A DNA stretch of 64,000 nucleotides, from the NCBI RefSeq assembly GCF_015666175.1, contig NZ_JADPIE010000009.1:19590-83589 (forward strand), read 5' to 3'. Shown in pieces: positions 11,678 to 21,901 of the stretch. Each line of letters opens with the position of its first letter. Position 1 is the stretch's first letter. The notes beneath the pieces were generated by a model. That model had not been told where the DNA came from. It worked only from the letters and a program-made list of their open reading frames with translations, and made no database searches. Made by a program: the position numbers and the translations under genes. This DNA comes from Halonatronomonas betaini. GTDB taxonomy: Bacteria; Bacillota; Halanaerobiia; Halanaerobiales; Halarsenatibacteraceae.

Positions 11678-11989
11678 ATGCCCAAACATGAAAAAATTAG
11701 AATTAAATTAAAAGCATATGAGCATGAACTTTTAGATAAATCTGCAGAAAAGATTGTATCGACTGCGGAAAGAACTGGAGCAAATATTTCAGGTCCAGTT
11801 CCTTTACCGACAGAAAGAGAGATATTTACAGTTTTGAGATCACCTCATGTTCATAAGGATGCTAGAGAACAGTTTGAAATGAGAACACATAAAAGGCTAA
11901 TAGATATATTAAAGCCAAACTCTAAGACTGTTGATGCATTAATGAGGTTAGATCTACCTGCAGGGGTTAATATAGAAATTAAATTATAA
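11678..11989 (+). CDS. rpsJ: 30S ribosomal protein S10
   Basis: S10 (103 residues) is a 30S head protein that, as NusE, also joins antitermination complexes with NusB. It opens the S10 operon in the standard order. AAAGGAGGGAAGAG precedes the ATG. The sequence is full length and typical ([19 protein letters not shown] around the middle). No strong promoter was seen between the tuf hairpin and this gene, so expression may depend on read-through or on a weak promoter. Confidence 0.99.
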   Translation: MPKHEKIRIKLKAYEHELLDKSAEKIVSTAERTGANISGPVPLPTEREIFTVLRSPHVHKDAREQFEMRTHKRLIDILKPNSKTVDALMRLDLPAGVNIEIKL

Positions 11990-12020
11990 GATTTTTTGTA
12001 TGATTGGAGGTGTATTATAA

Positions 12021-12641
12021 ATGTCCAAAAGTTTAATAGGGAAAAAATTAGGGATGACTCAAGTTTTTAGTGAAAGTGGAGAGTCGGTTCCTGTTACTGT
12101 TATAGAAGCTGGTCCATGTGTTGTAACACAGGTTAAAACTGAAGAAAAAGATGGTTACTCAGCTGTACAGCTTGCTTATGGTGAAGTTAAGCCTAATAAA
12201 ATCAATAAACCTCAGAAAGGTATATTTGAAAAATTAGGTGTTAAACCAAAAAAGCATATTAAAGAATTTAGGAATCTTAATTTTGAAAATGTTGAGCCTG
12301 GAGATAAATTAACAGTTGATCAATTTGAAGCTGGAGATCTAGTAAATGTATCTGGTGTTTCTAAAGGTAAGGGCTTTGCTGGTAATGTCAAAAGACATAA
12401 TCATGCAACTGGTCCTAAAACCCATGGTTCAAGAGCTTATAGGATTCCAGGATCTATCGGAGCTACTGATGCTTCAAGGGTCTTTAAAGGTCAAAAATTA
12501 CCAGGAAGAATGGGCCATGACCAAGTTCAAATGGAAAATCTTCAGATTGTAAAAGTAATGAAAGAAGATAATGTTTTACTTGTTAAGGGTTCTATTCCTG
12601 GCCCTAAAAAAGGCATTATAACTATTGAAAGCATAGACTAA
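12021..12641 (+). CDS. rplC: 50S ribosomal protein L3
   Basis: L3 (206 residues) is an early-assembly protein whose central extension reaches toward the peptidyl transferase centre. The conserved N-terminal start (LIGKKLGMTQVF) and the RMGHDQVQMENL stretch near the modified Gln position of other bacteria are present. It is preceded by GGAGGTG and followed after 29 bp by rplD. Full length. Confidence 0.99.
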   Translation: MSKSLIGKKLGMTQVFSESGESVPVTVIEAGPCVVTQVKTEEKDGYSAVQLAYGEVKPNKINKPQKGIFEKLGVKPKKHIKEFRNLNFENVEPGDKLTVDQFEAGDLVNVSGVSKGKGFAGNVKRHNHATGPKTHGSRAYRIPGSIGATDASRVFKGQKLPGRMGHDQVQMENLQIVKVMKEDNVLLVKGSIPGPKKGIITIESID

Positions 12642-12670
12642 TACTCTGGCTAGGAAGGAGGAGATTTTGA

Positions 12671-13303
12671 ATGCCCGAATTAAGTATATATAATAGTAGC
12701 GGCAATGAAGTTGAAAAAGTAAGTTTAAATAAAGAGATTTTTGAAGAAAATGTTAATGAGCATGTTGTTCATGAAGCAGTAACTGCTCAATTAGCTGCAA
12801 AAAGACAAGGTAATGCTTCCACTAAAGGTCGTAGTGAAGTTCGTGGCGGTGGAAGAAAGCCCTGGAGACAGAAGGGGACTGGGCGAGCAAGACATGGTAG
12901 TATTCGATCACCATTATGGGTTGGTGGTGGAATAACTTTTGGCCCTAAACCAAGAAGTTATAAGAAAAAGATTAATAGGAAAACTAAAAAGCTTGCTATA
13001 AGATCAGTTTTAACTGCAAAAGCAAATGCAGAAGAACTATTAATTATAGATGAGTTATCATTTGATAGACCAAGAACTAAAGATGCTACAGAAATTTTAA
13101 GTAATTTAAATCTAAGTGATAAAAAGGTCTTATTTGTATTACCTGAGAAAGATAAAAATGCTTATTTATCAATTAGAAATATAGCTAATGCAAAGACTAT
13201 GGTATTAGATGGATTAAATGTTTATGATCTATTAAATAATGATATGGTTGTAATTCCTCAAGCGGCTTTAGATAAATTAGAGGAGGTGCTCTTAAATGGA
13301 TAA
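12671..13303 (+). CDS. rplD: 50S ribosomal protein L4
   Basis: L4 (210 residues) lines the exit tunnel through a long basic loop, seen here as [18 protein letters not shown] (about residues 57-74). In E. coli it also represses the S10 operon; no evidence for this is visible here. A GGAAGGAGGAG ribosome-binding site precedes the ATG. The 3' end overlaps rplW by 8 bp, suggesting translational coupling. Confidence 0.99.
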   Translation: MPELSIYNSSGNEVEKVSLNKEIFEENVNEHVVHEAVTAQLAAKRQGNASTKGRSEVRGGGRKPWRQKGTGRARHGSIRSPLWVGGGITFGPKPRSYKKKINRKTKKLAIRSVLTAKANAEELLIIDELSFDRPRTKDATEILSNLNLSDKKVLFVLPEKDKNAYLSIRNIANAKTMVLDGLNVYDLLNNDMVVIPQAALDKLEEVLLNG

Positions 13304-13586
13304 TGCACGTGATATTATAATTTCACCTCTGATTTCAGAAAAGACCATGAAATTAATGGAAGAAAATAATGCATATACTTTTAAAGTGGCCAAAAAAGCA
13401 AACAAGATTCAAATTAGACAGGCCATAGAAGAGATCTTTAATGTGAAAGTAGTTAAAGTGAATACTATGAACATGAAGGGTAAAAGAAAGAGATTAGGTT
13501 TTACTGAAGGAAAAAGACCTGATTGGAAGAAAGCAATTATCAGACTTGATGATGGAGATAGTATTGAAATATTTGAAGGTGTTTAA
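13296..13586 (+). CDS. rplW: 50S ribosomal protein L23
   Basis: L23 (96 residues) sits at the polypeptide tunnel exit and provides the docking site for trigger factor and SRP. Typical features include [14 protein letters not shown] near the N-terminus and [19 protein letters not shown] in the loop region. Its Shine-Dalgarno (GAGGTG) lies within the end of rplD, which it overlaps by 8 bp. Confidence 0.99.
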   Translation: MDNARDIIISPLISEKTMKLMEENNAYTFKVAKKANKIQIRQAIEEIFNVKVVKVNTMNMKGKRKRLGFTEGKRPDWKKAIIRLDDGDSIEIFEGV

Positions 13587-13610
13587 TAAATAATAAAGGA
13601 GGGTGAAGTT

Positions 13611-14444
13611 ATGGCTATCAAAAAATTTAAGCCGACCACTCCTTCCCGGAGATATATGACTGTTTCTGATTTTAAAGAGCTGACTACTAAAGAACCTGAA
13701 AAGAGCTTGTTGGCTCCACTAAAAAAATCAGGAGGTAGAAACTCAAACGGTAGAATTACATCTCGTAGACGGGGTGGAGGACACAAGAGAAAATATAGAA
13801 TTATTGATTTTAAAAGAGACAAAGATGGCATTCCTGCAAAGGTTAAGACCATAGAATATGATCCTAATAGATCTGCCAGAATTGCATTATTAACTTATCA
13901 TGATGGCGAAAAGAGATATATTTTGGCTCCTAATAAAGTTGAAGTTGGTGATACATTAGAAACTGGATCTGGTGCTGATATTAAGCCAGGTAATGCACTT
14001 CAACTTCAAGATATGCCTGTTGGTACAATTGTTCATAATATCGAGATGCAGCCAGGTAAAGGTGGACAAATTGCAAGATCTGCTGGAGCTATGGCACAGA
14101 TACTCGCCAAAGAAGGAAATTACTGTCATATTAAAATGCCATCAGGAGAAGTTCGCTTAATAAGAAAAGAATGTAAAGCAACTGTTGGTCAGGTAGGAAA
14201 TATTGAGCATGAAAATATTGTTATTGGTAAAGCAGGACGTTCACGCTGGTTAGGAAGAAGGCCAAAGGTAAGAGGTGTAGTTATGAATCCTCACGATCAT
14301 CCACATGGTGGTGGTGAAGGTAAATCACCTGCTGGTAGACATCCGGTAACTCCTTGGGGACAGAAAACCATGGGTAAGAAAACAAGAAAAACTAAAAAAT
14401 CTGATGAATATATTATTAAATCCCGCAAGGCTAAAAAACGCTAA
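13611..14444 (+). CDS. rplB: 50S ribosomal protein L2
   Basis: L2 (277 residues) is the most conserved large-subunit protein and supports subunit association and the peptidyl transferase centre. The conserved C-terminal segment [12 protein letters not shown], containing the key histidine, is intact. The basic C-terminus is standard. It starts at ATG after AAAGGAGGGTG, 24 bp past rplW, in the usual S10-operon position. Confidence 0.99.
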   Translation: MAIKKFKPTTPSRRYMTVSDFKELTTKEPEKSLLAPLKKSGGRNSNGRITSRRRGGGHKRKYRIIDFKRDKDGIPAKVKTIEYDPNRSARIALLTYHDGEKRYILAPNKVEVGDTLETGSGADIKPGNALQLQDMPVGTIVHNIEMQPGKGGQIARSAGAMAQILAKEGNYCHIKMPSGEVRLIRKECKATVGQVGNIEHENIVIGKAGRSRWLGRRPKVRGVVMNPHDHPHGGGEGKSPAGRHPVTPWGQKTMGKKTRKTKKSDEYIIKSRKAKKR

Positions 14445-14465
14445 AGCGGAAAGGGGGATTTAAAC

Positions 14466-14750
14466 TTGGGTAGATCACTTAAAAAAGGACCATTTGTAGA
14501 AGAAAAATTAATGGCAAAGATTGATGAAATGAATGAAAGCGGTCAGAAGAAAGTTGTTAAAACCTGGTCGAGGAGTTCAACAATCTTTCCAGAAATGGTC
14601 GGTCATACAATTGCTGTTCATGATGGTAGAAAACATGTACCAATTTATATTACAGAAGAAATGGTTGGTCATAAACTAGGAGAATTTGCTCCTACTAGAA
14701 TTTTTAGATCACACAGTAGACACTCAGAGAGATCAACAGCTCTTAAATAA
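14466..14750 (+). CDS. rpsS: 30S ribosomal protein S19
   Basis: S19 (94 residues) forms a head complex with S13 and contacts 23S rRNA bridges. The N-terminus [15 protein letters not shown] and the [17 protein letters not shown] motif are characteristic. It begins at TTG after AAAGGGGG, one of many TTG starts in this window. It follows rplB by 21 bp. Confidence 0.99.
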   Translation: MGRSLKKGPFVEEKLMAKIDEMNESGQKKVVKTWSRSSTIFPEMVGHTIAVHDGRKHVPIYITEEMVGHKLGEFAPTRIFRSHSRHSERSTALK

Positions 14751-14786
14751 ATAATTATAGTTTTGTTTTAAATAAGGGGTGATAAA

Positions 14787-15128
14787 ATGGAAGCTAAAGC
14801 AATTGCAAAGCATGTTAGAATGTCCCCACGCAAAGCCAGGCAGGTTATTGATCTGGTTAGAGGAAAAGATGTGGGAGACGCTATCGCAATTTTAAAGAAT
14901 ACTCCAAAGAGAGCATCAAAAACAATAGAAAAAGTTGTTAATTCAGCAATTGCAAATGCTGAAAACAATCATGATATGATTGTTGAAGATTTGTATGTAT
15001 CAGAAGCATATGTTGATGAAGGTCCAACAATGAAAAGATTTAGACCAAGAGCTATGGGCCAGGCATCAATGATTAGGAAAAGAACAAGTCATATTACTAT
15101 TAAATTAAAAGAGAAAAAGGAGGGATAA
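14787..15128 (+). CDS. rplV: 50S ribosomal protein L22
   Basis: L22 (113 residues) reaches into the exit tunnel with a long beta-hairpin, here including [20 protein letters not shown], the region where macrolide-resistance insertions occur elsewhere. No insertion is seen. ATG is preceded by AAGGGGTG. Two bases separate it from rpsC. Confidence 0.99.
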   Translation: MEAKAIAKHVRMSPRKARQVIDLVRGKDVGDAIAILKNTPKRASKTIEKVVNSAIANAENNHDMIVEDLYVSEAYVDEGPTMKRFRPRAMGQASMIRKRTSHITIKLKEKKEG

Positions 15129-15130
15129 TT

Positions 15131-15775
15131 TTGGGTCAGAAAGTAAATCCCCACGGACTTCGTGTTGGTGTAATAAAAGATTGGGATGCTAAATGGTATG
15201 CAGATAAAAATGATTATTCAGAGTTACTTCATGAAGATATTGAAGTAAGAAAACATATTAAAGAGAAAATGTTTGACTCTGGAATATCAAGAATTGTTAT
15301 TGAAAGAGCTGCAAAAAGACTTAAAATAGATATTCATACTGCTAGACCAGGAATGGTAATTGGTCGTGGTGGTTCTGAAGTAGATGCTTTAAGACAGGAT
15401 ATTGAAAGCATGACTGGGAAAAATGTTCAAATCAATGTGGTTGAAGTGGATAACCCTGATATGGATGCTCAGTTAGTTGCTGAGAATATTGCTTCACAGT
15501 TATTAAAGCGTGTTTCATTTAGAAGAGCTATGAAACAGGCTATGAATAGAGCCATGAGATTAGGTGCTGAAGGATTTAGAGTGCAAAGTAGCGGTAGATT
15601 AGGCGGTGCCGAAATGGCAAGAAGAGAAGGATATAGTGAAGGAAGTGTTCCTCTTCATACTTTAAGAGCGGATATAGATTATGGTTTTGCAGAATCTAAA
15701 ACAACCTATGGTACAATAGGTGTTAAAGTATGGATTAACAAAGGTGAAATACTTCCAGAAGTTGAAGAAGACTAA
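15131..15775 (+). CDS. rpsC: 30S ribosomal protein S3
   Basis: S3 (214 residues) lines the mRNA entry channel and contributes to helicase activity of the ribosome. The KH-domain motif [15 protein letters not shown] is near residues 74-88. The protein starts at TTG after AAGGAGGG, with only two bases after rplV, so the genes are probably translationally coupled. It lacks any long C-terminal extension. Confidence 0.99.
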   Translation: MGQKVNPHGLRVGVIKDWDAKWYADKNDYSELLHEDIEVRKHIKEKMFDSGISRIVIERAAKRLKIDIHTARPGMVIGRGGSEVDALRQDIESMTGKNVQINVVEVDNPDMDAQLVAENIASQLLKRVSFRRAMKQAMNRAMRLGAEGFRVQSSGRLGGAEMARREGYSEGSVPLHTLRADIDYGFAESKTTYGTIGVKVWINKGEILPEVEED

Positions 15776-15805
15776 AAGTATTAATCATAGGAAGGAGGCA
15801 ACAGT

Positions 15806-16234
15806 ATGCTTGTCCCAAAGAGAGTAAAACATCGTAAGCAACACAGAGGGCGGATGAAGGGAAAAGCCCAAAGAGGTACAAAAGTAACTTTTGGAGAATA
15901 TGGACTTCAGGCTTTAGAACCAGCCTGGATAACTAATAGACAAATTGAGGCTGCCCGGATTGCCTTAACAAGATATATAAAAAGAGGCGGAAAAGTATGG
16001 GTGAAGATTTTTCCAGATAAGCCTATAACAGCTAAGCCTGCTGAAACAAGAATGGGTAGTGGTAAAGGTGCAGTTGAAAAATGGGTTGCAGTCGTAAAAC
16101 CTGGTAGAATAATGTTTGAATTAGCTGGTATTGATGAAGAGATTGCACGTGAAGCTATGAGGTTAGCAGCACATAAACTACCAATCAAAACTAAATTTGT
16201 TGCCAGAGATGGTGGTGAATCCAATGAGAGTTAA
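15806..16234 (+). CDS. rplP: 50S ribosomal protein L16
   Basis: L16 (142 residues) organises the A-site region of the large subunit and is a late-assembly protein. [19 protein letters not shown] at the N-terminus is diagnostic, and the [19 protein letters not shown] stretch is conserved. A strong GGAAGGAGGC precedes the ATG. Its 3' end overlaps rpmC by 11 bp. Confidence 0.99.
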   Translation: MLVPKRVKHRKQHRGRMKGKAQRGTKVTFGEYGLQALEPAWITNRQIEAARIALTRYIKRGGKVWVKIFPDKPITAKPAETRMGSGKGAVEKWVAVVKPGRIMFELAGIDEEIAREAMRLAAHKLPIKTKFVARDGGESNES

Positions 16235-16430
16235 TGAATTAAGAGATTTAACTGATATGGAATTAGAGCAGAAATTAGATGAATTTAAAGAAGAACTTTT
16301 TAATCTTCGTTTTCAGCATGCAACTGCTCAATTGGATAATCCGATGAGAATCAGAGAGGTCAAAAGGATTATTGCAAGAATTAAAACAATTTTAAGAGAA
16401 AGAGAACTAGGTATACGACAGGAAGCTTAG
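16224..16430 (+). CDS. rpmC: 50S ribosomal protein L29
   Basis: L29 (68 residues) sits beside L23 at the tunnel exit. The ATG at 16224 gives [16 protein letters not shown], the family start, and is placed just after GATGGTGG inside rplP. An upstream in-frame start at 16197 would add nine residues not typical of the family and has no ribosome-binding site. The helical-hairpin pattern with [10 protein letters not shown] at the end is normal. Confidence 0.97.
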   Translation: MRVNELRDLTDMELEQKLDEFKEELFNLRFQHATAQLDNPMRIREVKRIIARIKTILRERELGIRQEA

Positions 16431-16453
16431 TTTAAGCTGGAAGGAGGTTTATT

Positions 16454-16714
16454 ATGGAAGCTCAAAGAAATGAGAGAAAAGAAAGAATCGGTTTTGTTGT
16501 TAGCAACAAAATGGATAAAACTGTTACCGTTGCTATTGAACGGAGAAAACAGCATCCAATGTATAAAAGAGTTATTAAACGTTCTAAAAAATATAAAGCC
16601 CATGATGAAAATAATGAATGTAATGAAGGCGATAAAGTAAGAATTGTTGAAACACGGCCTTTAAGCAAAACAAAAAGATGGCGTGTTACTGAAATATTAG
16701 AAAAAGCCAAGTAA
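16454..16714 (+). CDS. rpsQ: 30S ribosomal protein S17
   Basis: S17 (86 residues) is an OB-fold primary 16S-binding protein. [18 protein letters not shown] near the N-terminus and [14 protein letters not shown] at the end are diagnostic. The ATG follows GGAAGGAGG. Normal length and position between rpmC and rplN. Confidence 0.99.
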   Translation: MEAQRNERKERIGFVVSNKMDKTVTVAIERRKQHPMYKRVIKRSKKYKAHDENNECNEGDKVRIVETRPLSKTKRWRVTEILEKAK

Positions 16715-16740
16715 ATAAACGGAATAGAGGGGTGATTTAA

Positions 16741-17109
16741 ATGATTCAAGCAGAATCTCGCCTAAAAGTTGCAGATAACTCTGGCGCCCGTGAGTTGCTT
16801 TGCATTAAAGTTCCAGGTGGTAGCAAGAAGAAATATGCTGGTGTAGGCGAAAAGATTATATGTAGTGTAAAAGAAGCAATTCCTGAAGGGATGGTAAAAA
16901 AAGGTGAAGTAGTAACAGCACTGGTTGTGAGGACAAAAAAAGCAACTAAAAGGCCTGATGGCTCATATATTAAATTTGATGAAAATGCTGCTGTTATTAT
17001 CGATGATCTAGATAACCCTAAAGGAACAAGAATTTTCGGTCCAGTTACTAGGGAATTAAGAGATCAGAACCATATGAAGATTGTATCCCTAGCACCGGAA
17101 GTATTATAG
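16741..17109 (+). CDS. rplN: 50S ribosomal protein L14
   Basis: L14 (122 residues) forms an inter-subunit bridge and is the docking site for the silencing factor RsfS in other bacteria. [19 protein letters not shown] and the [10 protein letters not shown] segment are canonical. ATG follows GAGGGGTG. It starts the block equivalent to the spc operon. Confidence 0.99.
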   Translation: MIQAESRLKVADNSGARELLCIKVPGGSKKKYAGVGEKIICSVKEAIPEGMVKKGEVVTALVVRTKKATKRPDGSYIKFDENAAVIIDDLDNPKGTRIFGPVTRELRDQNHMKIVSLAPEVL

Positions 17110-17127
17110 TTAAAGGAGGGGTACTAG

Positions 17128-17439
17128 GTGAAAATCAAAAAAGGTGACCAGGTTGAAGTTATTACTGGCAAAGATAAAGGAAAACGTGGCGAAGTTTTAA
17201 CTGTTGATAGAAAGAAAAATCGGGTTGTTGTAGAAGGCGTTAATATAGTGCATAGACACATGCGCCCAAGCCAAGATAATCCACAGGGTGGAATAATTGA
17301 AAACGAAGCCCCTATACATGCATCAAATGTAATGGTTGTTTGTGCGGCCTGTGATGAGAAAAGCCGTTTAGGTTATAAAAATTTAGATAGTGGTGAAAAA
17401 GTTCGTTATTGCAAAAAATGTGATGAAACGATAGAATAA
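17128..17439 (+). CDS. rplX: 50S ribosomal protein L24
   Basis: L24 (103 residues) is an assembly initiator near the tunnel exit. The KOW motif is at the N-terminus ([20 protein letters not shown]). Two CxxC pairs (CAACDEK and YCKKCDE) form a likely zinc site at the C-terminus, as in some bacterial L24 proteins. Translation starts at GTG after AAAGGAGGGG, 18 bp after rplN. Confidence 0.99.
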   Translation: MKIKKGDQVEVITGKDKGKRGEVLTVDRKKNRVVVEGVNIVHRHMRPSQDNPQGGIIENEAPIHASNVMVVCAACDEKSRLGYKNLDSGEKVRYCKKCDETIE

Positions 17440-17465
17440 CTGCTGGATGAAAGGAGGTCAGTGAT

Positions 17466-18005
17466 ATGACAGTTTTAGCAAATCAATATCGTGAAGAAAT
17501 AAGGCCAGCTTTAAAAGAAGCTTTTGGTTATGATAATATAATGGAAGTTCCAGAATTAAAGAAGATTACTGTAAATGTTGGTTTAGGAGATGCTAAAGAA
17601 GATCCTAAACTCTTAGATACAGTTGTTGATGAGATTGCAAGGATTACTGGTCAACAGCCAACTGTTACTAGAGCTAAGAAAGCTATAGCTAACTTTAAAA
17701 TTCGTGAAGGCATGCCTGTTGGTTTAAAAGTTACTTTAAGGGATAAGTTGATGTATGAATTTCTATATAAATTAATTAATGTAACTATGCCCCGTATTCG
17801 AGATTTTAGAGGTGTATCTGCGAATTCGTTTGATGGAAGAGGCAATTACAGCCTTGGAATAGATAATCATACAGTCTTTCCTGAAATTAAAGTTGATGAT
17901 GTAGATGTAGTTCATGGTTTACAGATTACAATTGTTACATCAGCTGAAACAGATGAAGAGGCATTTGAATTATTAAGTAGAATGGGGATGCCTTTTAAGA
18001 AGTAA
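17466..18005 (+). CDS. rplE: 50S ribosomal protein L5
   Basis: L5 (179 residues) binds 5S rRNA and touches the P-site tRNA. Family landmarks include [20 protein letters not shown] and [20 protein letters not shown]. The ATG follows AAAGGAGGTCAGTG. Full length. Confidence 0.99.
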   Translation: MTVLANQYREEIRPALKEAFGYDNIMEVPELKKITVNVGLGDAKEDPKLLDTVVDEIARITGQQPTVTRAKKAIANFKIREGMPVGLKVTLRDKLMYEFLYKLINVTMPRIRDFRGVSANSFDGRGNYSLGIDNHTVFPEIKVDDVDVVHGLQITIVTSAETDEEAFELLSRMGMPFKK

Positions 18006-18041
18006 ATTTTATGAGTTAATATTTAAAAGGAGGGATATTTA

Positions 18042-18227
18042 GTGGCCCGTAAAGCTTTAATTGAAAAAGCAAACAAAGAACCGAAGTATTCTACAAGGAA
18101 AAATAATAGATGTAGCCGATGTGGTAGATCTAGAGCTTATATGAGAAAGTTTGATTTATGCAGAATATGTTTTAGAGAATTAGCACATAAGGGAGAAATA
18201 CCAGGAGTTAAAAAAGCTAGCTGGTAA
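18042..18227 (+). CDS. rpsZ: 30S ribosomal protein S14, zinc (type Z) form
   Basis: This 61-residue short S14 carries two CxxC pairs ([10 protein letters not shown] and [10 protein letters not shown]) that bind zinc. It is therefore the C+ form rather than the longer zinc-free paralogue made under zinc starvation. It binds the 30S head beside S3 and S10. It starts at GTG after AAAAGGAGGG. The C-terminus GVKKASW is invariant. Confidence 0.99.
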   Translation: MARKALIEKANKEPKYSTRKNNRCSRCGRSRAYMRKFDLCRICFRELAHKGEIPGVKKASW

Positions 18228-18246
18228 ATGAAAGGAGGTTTTCTTT

Positions 18247-18642
18247 ATGAACACAGATCCTATTGCTGATATGTTAACCAGAGTTAGAAATGCAAATAAT
18301 GCAGGTAAGAGTACTGTTAATATTCCTGCTTCTAATATAAAATTAGGTTTAGCTGAAATCTTAAAAGAAGAAGGCTTTGTTAATGATGTGAAAATGATTG
18401 AACGTTATCCTCAGAATGATATTAGAGTTTACTTGAAATATGGTGAGGATGACGAAAAAGTAATTACTGGTATCAAAAGAATTAGTAAGCCAGGATTAAG
18501 AGTTTATGTTAAAAAAGATGAAATTCCACAGGTCCTTGGTGGATTAGGATTAGCAATTTTGTCTACTTCTCATGGAGTTCTTTCAGATAAAGAAGCTCGT
18601 GAAAAGGGAGTAGGCGGAGAAGTTCTCTGTTACGTTTGGTAA
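18247..18642 (+). CDS. rpsH: 30S ribosomal protein S8
   Basis: S8 (131 residues) is a primary 16S-binding protein; in E. coli it represses the spc operon. [14 protein letters not shown] at the N-terminus and [20 protein letters not shown] near the C-terminus are conserved. The ATG follows AAAGGAGG. Confidence 0.99.
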   Translation: MNTDPIADMLTRVRNANNAGKSTVNIPASNIKLGLAEILKEEGFVNDVKMIERYPQNDIRVYLKYGEDDEKVITGIKRISKPGLRVYVKKDEIPQVLGGLGLAILSTSHGVLSDKEAREKGVGGEVLCYVW

Positions 18643-18665
18643 TATAATGCTAGGAGGTGAATAAT

Positions 18666-19196
18666 ATGTCCCGTATAGGTAAATTACCTGTTGAAATACC
18701 TGAAAAAGTTAAAGTTGATTTTGATGGTACAACCTTGAAAATTAATGGCCCTAAAGGTGAGTTGAGTAGGGATATTCATGAATTAATAGATTTGGAAATT
18801 AATGATGAAGAAATTATCATAAAAAGAAATGGAGAGTCAAAAGATGATCGTTCTCTTCATGGAATGACTAGAAGCCTTATTGAAGGAATGGTAACTGGAG
18901 TTGTTGAAGGGTACTCAAAGCAACTAGAGATGGTTGGAGTAGGTTATAATGCTTCAATGCAGGGTAAATCATTGAAAATTGAAGCTGGTTATTCCCATCC
19001 AGTAGTCATTGAGCCTTCAGAAAATATAGAGTTTGAAGTTGAAAAGAATAAAATTACAGTTAAAGGTATTGACAAGCAACAAGTAGGTAATGTTGCTGCT
19101 CAAGTAAGAGCTGTAAGAGAGCCAGAACCGTATAAGGGTAAGGGCATTAAATATATTGACGAAAGAATCAGAAGAAAAGAAGGAAAAACTGGTTAA
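18666..19196 (+). CDS. rplF: 50S ribosomal protein L6
   Basis: L6 (176 residues) supports the factor-binding region of the large subunit near the sarcin-ricin loop. The ATG at 18666 gives MSRIGKLPVEIPEKV, the family start, well placed after TAGGAGGTG. A GTG at 18657 lies inside the Shine-Dalgarno and is rejected. The C-terminus YKGKGIKYIDERIRRKEGK is characteristic. Confidence 0.98.
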   Translation: MSRIGKLPVEIPEKVKVDFDGTTLKINGPKGELSRDIHELIDLEINDEEIIIKRNGESKDDRSLHGMTRSLIEGMVTGVVEGYSKQLEMVGVGYNASMQGKSLKIEAGYSHPVVIEPSENIEFEVEKNKITVKGIDKQQVGNVAAQVRAVREPEPYKGKGIKYIDERIRRKEGKTG

Positions 19197-19246
19197 TATT
19201 ATTAACTGGCTATGCTCAAAGTTGTTGAAGAAAGGAGTGAAATGTT

Positions 19247-19612
19247 ATGAGTAAGTTGGATAAAAGATCTGCTAGGAAAAGAAGGCATAAAAGAATTAGA
19301 AATAAAATTACTGGGACACCTTCTAAACCAAGATTAGCAGTTAAACGCAGTCTTAAAAATATGCATGTTCAATTAATAGATGACTTAAGAGAGATCACTC
19401 TTGTTTCAGCGTCGAGTTTAGAACCAGCTATAAAAGATGAGGTTGCTTATGGTGGTAATAAAGAAGCAGCTAAACTGGTTGGGGAACTAGTTGCTGAAAG
19501 AGCACTTGAAGAAGGAATTGAGGAAGTTGTATTTGATAGAGCAGGATATAAATATCATGGTAGGGTGAAAGCCCTTGCAGATGCTGCAAGAGAAAATGGA
19601 TTAAAGTTTTAA
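19247..19612 (+). CDS. rplR: 50S ribosomal protein L18
   Basis: L18 (121 residues) binds 5S rRNA with L5 and attaches it to the large subunit. The basic N-terminus and the [20 protein letters not shown] motif are typical, as is the closing RENGLKF. The ATG follows AAAGGAGTG. Confidence 0.99.
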   Translation: MSKLDKRSARKRRHKRIRNKITGTPSKPRLAVKRSLKNMHVQLIDDLREITLVSASSLEPAIKDEVAYGGNKEAAKLVGELVAERALEEGIEEVVFDRAGYKYHGRVKALADAARENGLKF

Positions 19613-19630
19613 GGTGAAGGAGGCGAATTA

Positions 19631-20131
19631 ATGAATAATATTGATCCAAATAAACTAAACCTGGAAGAAAGAGTTGTTGATATTAATAGAGTTTCTAAAG
19701 TTGTAAAGGGTGGACGGAGATTTAGCTTTACTGCTTTAGTTGTTGTAGGGAATCAGGATGGTTATGTTGGCGTTGGTTATGGAAAAGCTAATGAAGTTCC
19801 TGAAGCAATTAGAAAAGGAATTGACGATGCCAAAAAGAACCTTATTGAAGTTCCTTTAGTTGATAGGACAATACCGCATCAAATTAATGGTATTTTTGGT
19901 GCTGGAAATGTCTTATTAAAACCTGCAGCTCCTGGTACAGGAGTAATAGCTGGTGGACCAGTTAGAGCTGTTGTTGAACTAGCTGGAATTAATGATATTT
20001 TAACAAAATCACTTGGGACATCTAATCCAATCAATATGGTTAAAGCAGCAATTAATGGATTAGATAGACTAAAGAAGGTTGAAGATGTTGCAAAACTTAG
20101 AGGTAAAACTCCAGAAGAAATTACTGGCTAA
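19631..20131 (+). CDS. rpsE: 30S ribosomal protein S5
   Basis: S5 (166 residues) lies at the mRNA entry and influences accuracy. [18 protein letters not shown] and the [20 protein letters not shown] loop are conserved. The ATG follows GAAGGAGGC. The gene normally found next, rpmD, is absent: only 34 bp separate this stop from rplO. Confidence 0.99.
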   Translation: MNNIDPNKLNLEERVVDINRVSKVVKGGRRFSFTALVVVGNQDGYVGVGYGKANEVPEAIRKGIDDAKKNLIEVPLVDRTIPHQINGIFGAGNVLLKPAAPGTGVIAGGPVRAVVELAGINDILTKSLGTSNPINMVKAAINGLDRLKKVEDVAKLRGKTPEEITG

Positions 20132-20165
20132 ATATACAGATATGTTAATAAGGAGGTGCTGGTAA

Positions 20166-20609
20166 ATGAAATTGCATAATATTAAGCCGAAAGAAGGTTC
20201 AAAAAAGAAGAGACAGAGATGCGGTAGAGGTATTGGCTCTGGTAGAGGTTATACCAGTGGACGAGGAGCTAATGGCCAAAACAGTAGATCTGGAGGAGGA
20301 GTTAGGCTTACTTTTGAAGGTGGACAGACTCCTTTATTTAGAAAACTTCCTAAAAGAGGTTTTAATAATAAAAATAAAAAAGATTATACTATTTTAAATG
20401 TCTATCAATTAAATGCTTTTAAAGAAGGTACAGAGATTACTCCTGAATTATTAAAAGAAAGTGGATTTGTTAATAATATTGCTTCCAATGGTGTAAAGAT
20501 TTTAGGAGATGGTGAATTAGATGTAAGTCTTACTGTTAAGGCCAATGCATTTACAGATTCAGCTATCGATAAAATTGAAGCCGCTGGTGGGAAGGCTGAG
20601 GTGATATAA
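20166..20609 (+). CDS. rplO: 50S ribosomal protein L15
   Basis: L15 (147 residues) is a late-assembly large-subunit protein with a long glycine-rich basic N-terminal arm ([17 protein letters not shown], about residues 19-35). The [19 protein letters not shown] segment is diagnostic. It starts at ATG after AAGGAGGTGCTGG and ends one base before secY, so the two are likely coupled. Confidence 0.99.
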   Translation: MKLHNIKPKEGSKKKRQRCGRGIGSGRGYTSGRGANGQNSRSGGGVRLTFEGGQTPLFRKLPKRGFNNKNKKDYTILNVYQLNAFKEGTEITPELLKESGFVNNIASNGVKILGDGELDVSLTVKANAFTDSAIDKIEAAGGKAEVI

Positions 20610-20610
20610 T

Positions 20611-21888
20611 TTGCTGAAGGCTCTCAGTAATGTCTTTAAAGTTGAAGAATTGAGAAATAAAGTTTTATTTGTTTTAGGTGTAATGGTTGTATATAGAATT
20701 GGTGCTCATATTCCAGTTCCTGGTGTAGATATTGCCAGAGTTCAAGAAATGTTATTTGGTGGAGGAGCTGGAGGTGCCGGGGGAGTTTTTGATTTCCTTG
20801 ACTTATTTGCTGGTGGTGCTTTAAGTAACTTTTCAATATTTGCTATGAGTATAACACCATACATTACAGCATCAATTATATTACAATTATTGCAGGTTGT
20901 AATTCCGCGTTTAGAAGAATTAGCCCGTGAGGGTAGAGAAGGCAAGAAAAAGATTGCTCAATATACTAGATACTTGACTGTTGCACTTGCTTTGGTTCAA
21001 GGTTTTGGTATTACCACATATATAAGACAGTTTGGGGCAATTCCTAATCCTTCTATTTTTGATATAATAGTTATTGTTATAAGTCTTACTGCAGGTACTA
21101 CGTTCTTAATGTGGTTAGGAGAGCAGGTAAATGAATATGGTATCGGTAACGGTATTTCAATATTAATTTTCACTTCCATTATTGCAAGATTCCCATCAGA
21201 TATAATGGAAACCTGGTCATTGTTTAGAGCTGGTACAGTAACTGCATTCAATTTATTGATATTCCTTATTTTAGCTATAATTATTGTAGCTGGAATAATT
21301 TTTGTACAACAGGGCGAGAGAAGAATTCCTGTTCAATATTCAAAAAGAATAGTTGGTAGAAAAGTATATGGTGGGAGAAGCACTCATATTCCAATGAAAG
21401 TAAATCAGGCTGGAGTTATGCCAGTAATTTTCGCTTCTTCAGTGCTTTTATTTCCAGGAGTTATAGCTCAAATTCTTCCTTTCGGCTGGGCCGAAGGAAT
21501 GGCTAATGTTATAAGACCTGGCTCTACATTATATATTGTTTTATATGGTTTACTAACTATGTTTTTCACTTATTTTTATACTGCTATTACATTTAATCCA
21601 GAAGAAGTGGCGGATAATATGAAAAAACATGGTGGTTTCATACCAGGTATAAGACCAGGAAGGTCGACTATTAAGTATTTAGATAAAATTTTAGTTAGAG
21701 TTACTTTAGTAGGAGCGCTTTTCCTGACTGCTGTTGCACTATTACCATTTGCCATGGAACCATTAACTGGAGTAAATATTGCTTTTGGAGGAACATCATT
21801 GCTGATTATGATTGGTGTAGCCTTACAGACTATGCAGCAAATAGAATCACATCTACTAATGCGTCATTATGATGGTTTTATGGAATAG
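20611..21888 (+). CDS. secY: Protein translocase subunit SecY
   Basis: SecY (425 residues) forms the membrane channel for Sec-dependent export and membrane insertion, with SecE and SecG encoded elsewhere. The sequence shows about ten hydrophobic segments and the N-terminal VYRIGAHIPVPGVD. The plug-region glycines (GGGAGGAGG) and the cytoplasmic loop RRIPVQYSKRIVGRK are conserved. TTG start; the ribosome-binding site (GAGGTGATA) lies in the end of rplO. Confidence 0.99.
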   Translation: MLKALSNVFKVEELRNKVLFVLGVMVVYRIGAHIPVPGVDIARVQEMLFGGGAGGAGGVFDFLDLFAGGALSNFSIFAMSITPYITASIILQLLQVVIPRLEELAREGREGKKKIAQYTRYLTVALALVQGFGITTYIRQFGAIPNPSIFDIIVIVISLTAGTTFLMWLGEQVNEYGIGNGISILIFTSIIARFPSDIMETWSLFRAGTVTAFNLLIFLILAIIIVAGIIFVQQGERRIPVQYSKRIVGRKVYGGRSTHIPMKVNQAGVMPVIFASSVLLFPGVIAQILPFGWAEGMANVIRPGSTLYIVLYGLLTMFFTYFYTAITFNPEEVADNMKKHGGFIPGIRPGRSTIKYLDKILVRVTLVGALFLTAVALLPFAMEPLTGVNIAFGGTSLLIMIGVALQTMQQIESHLLMRHYDGFME

Positions 21889-21901
21889 GAGGTAAGCATA
21901 A

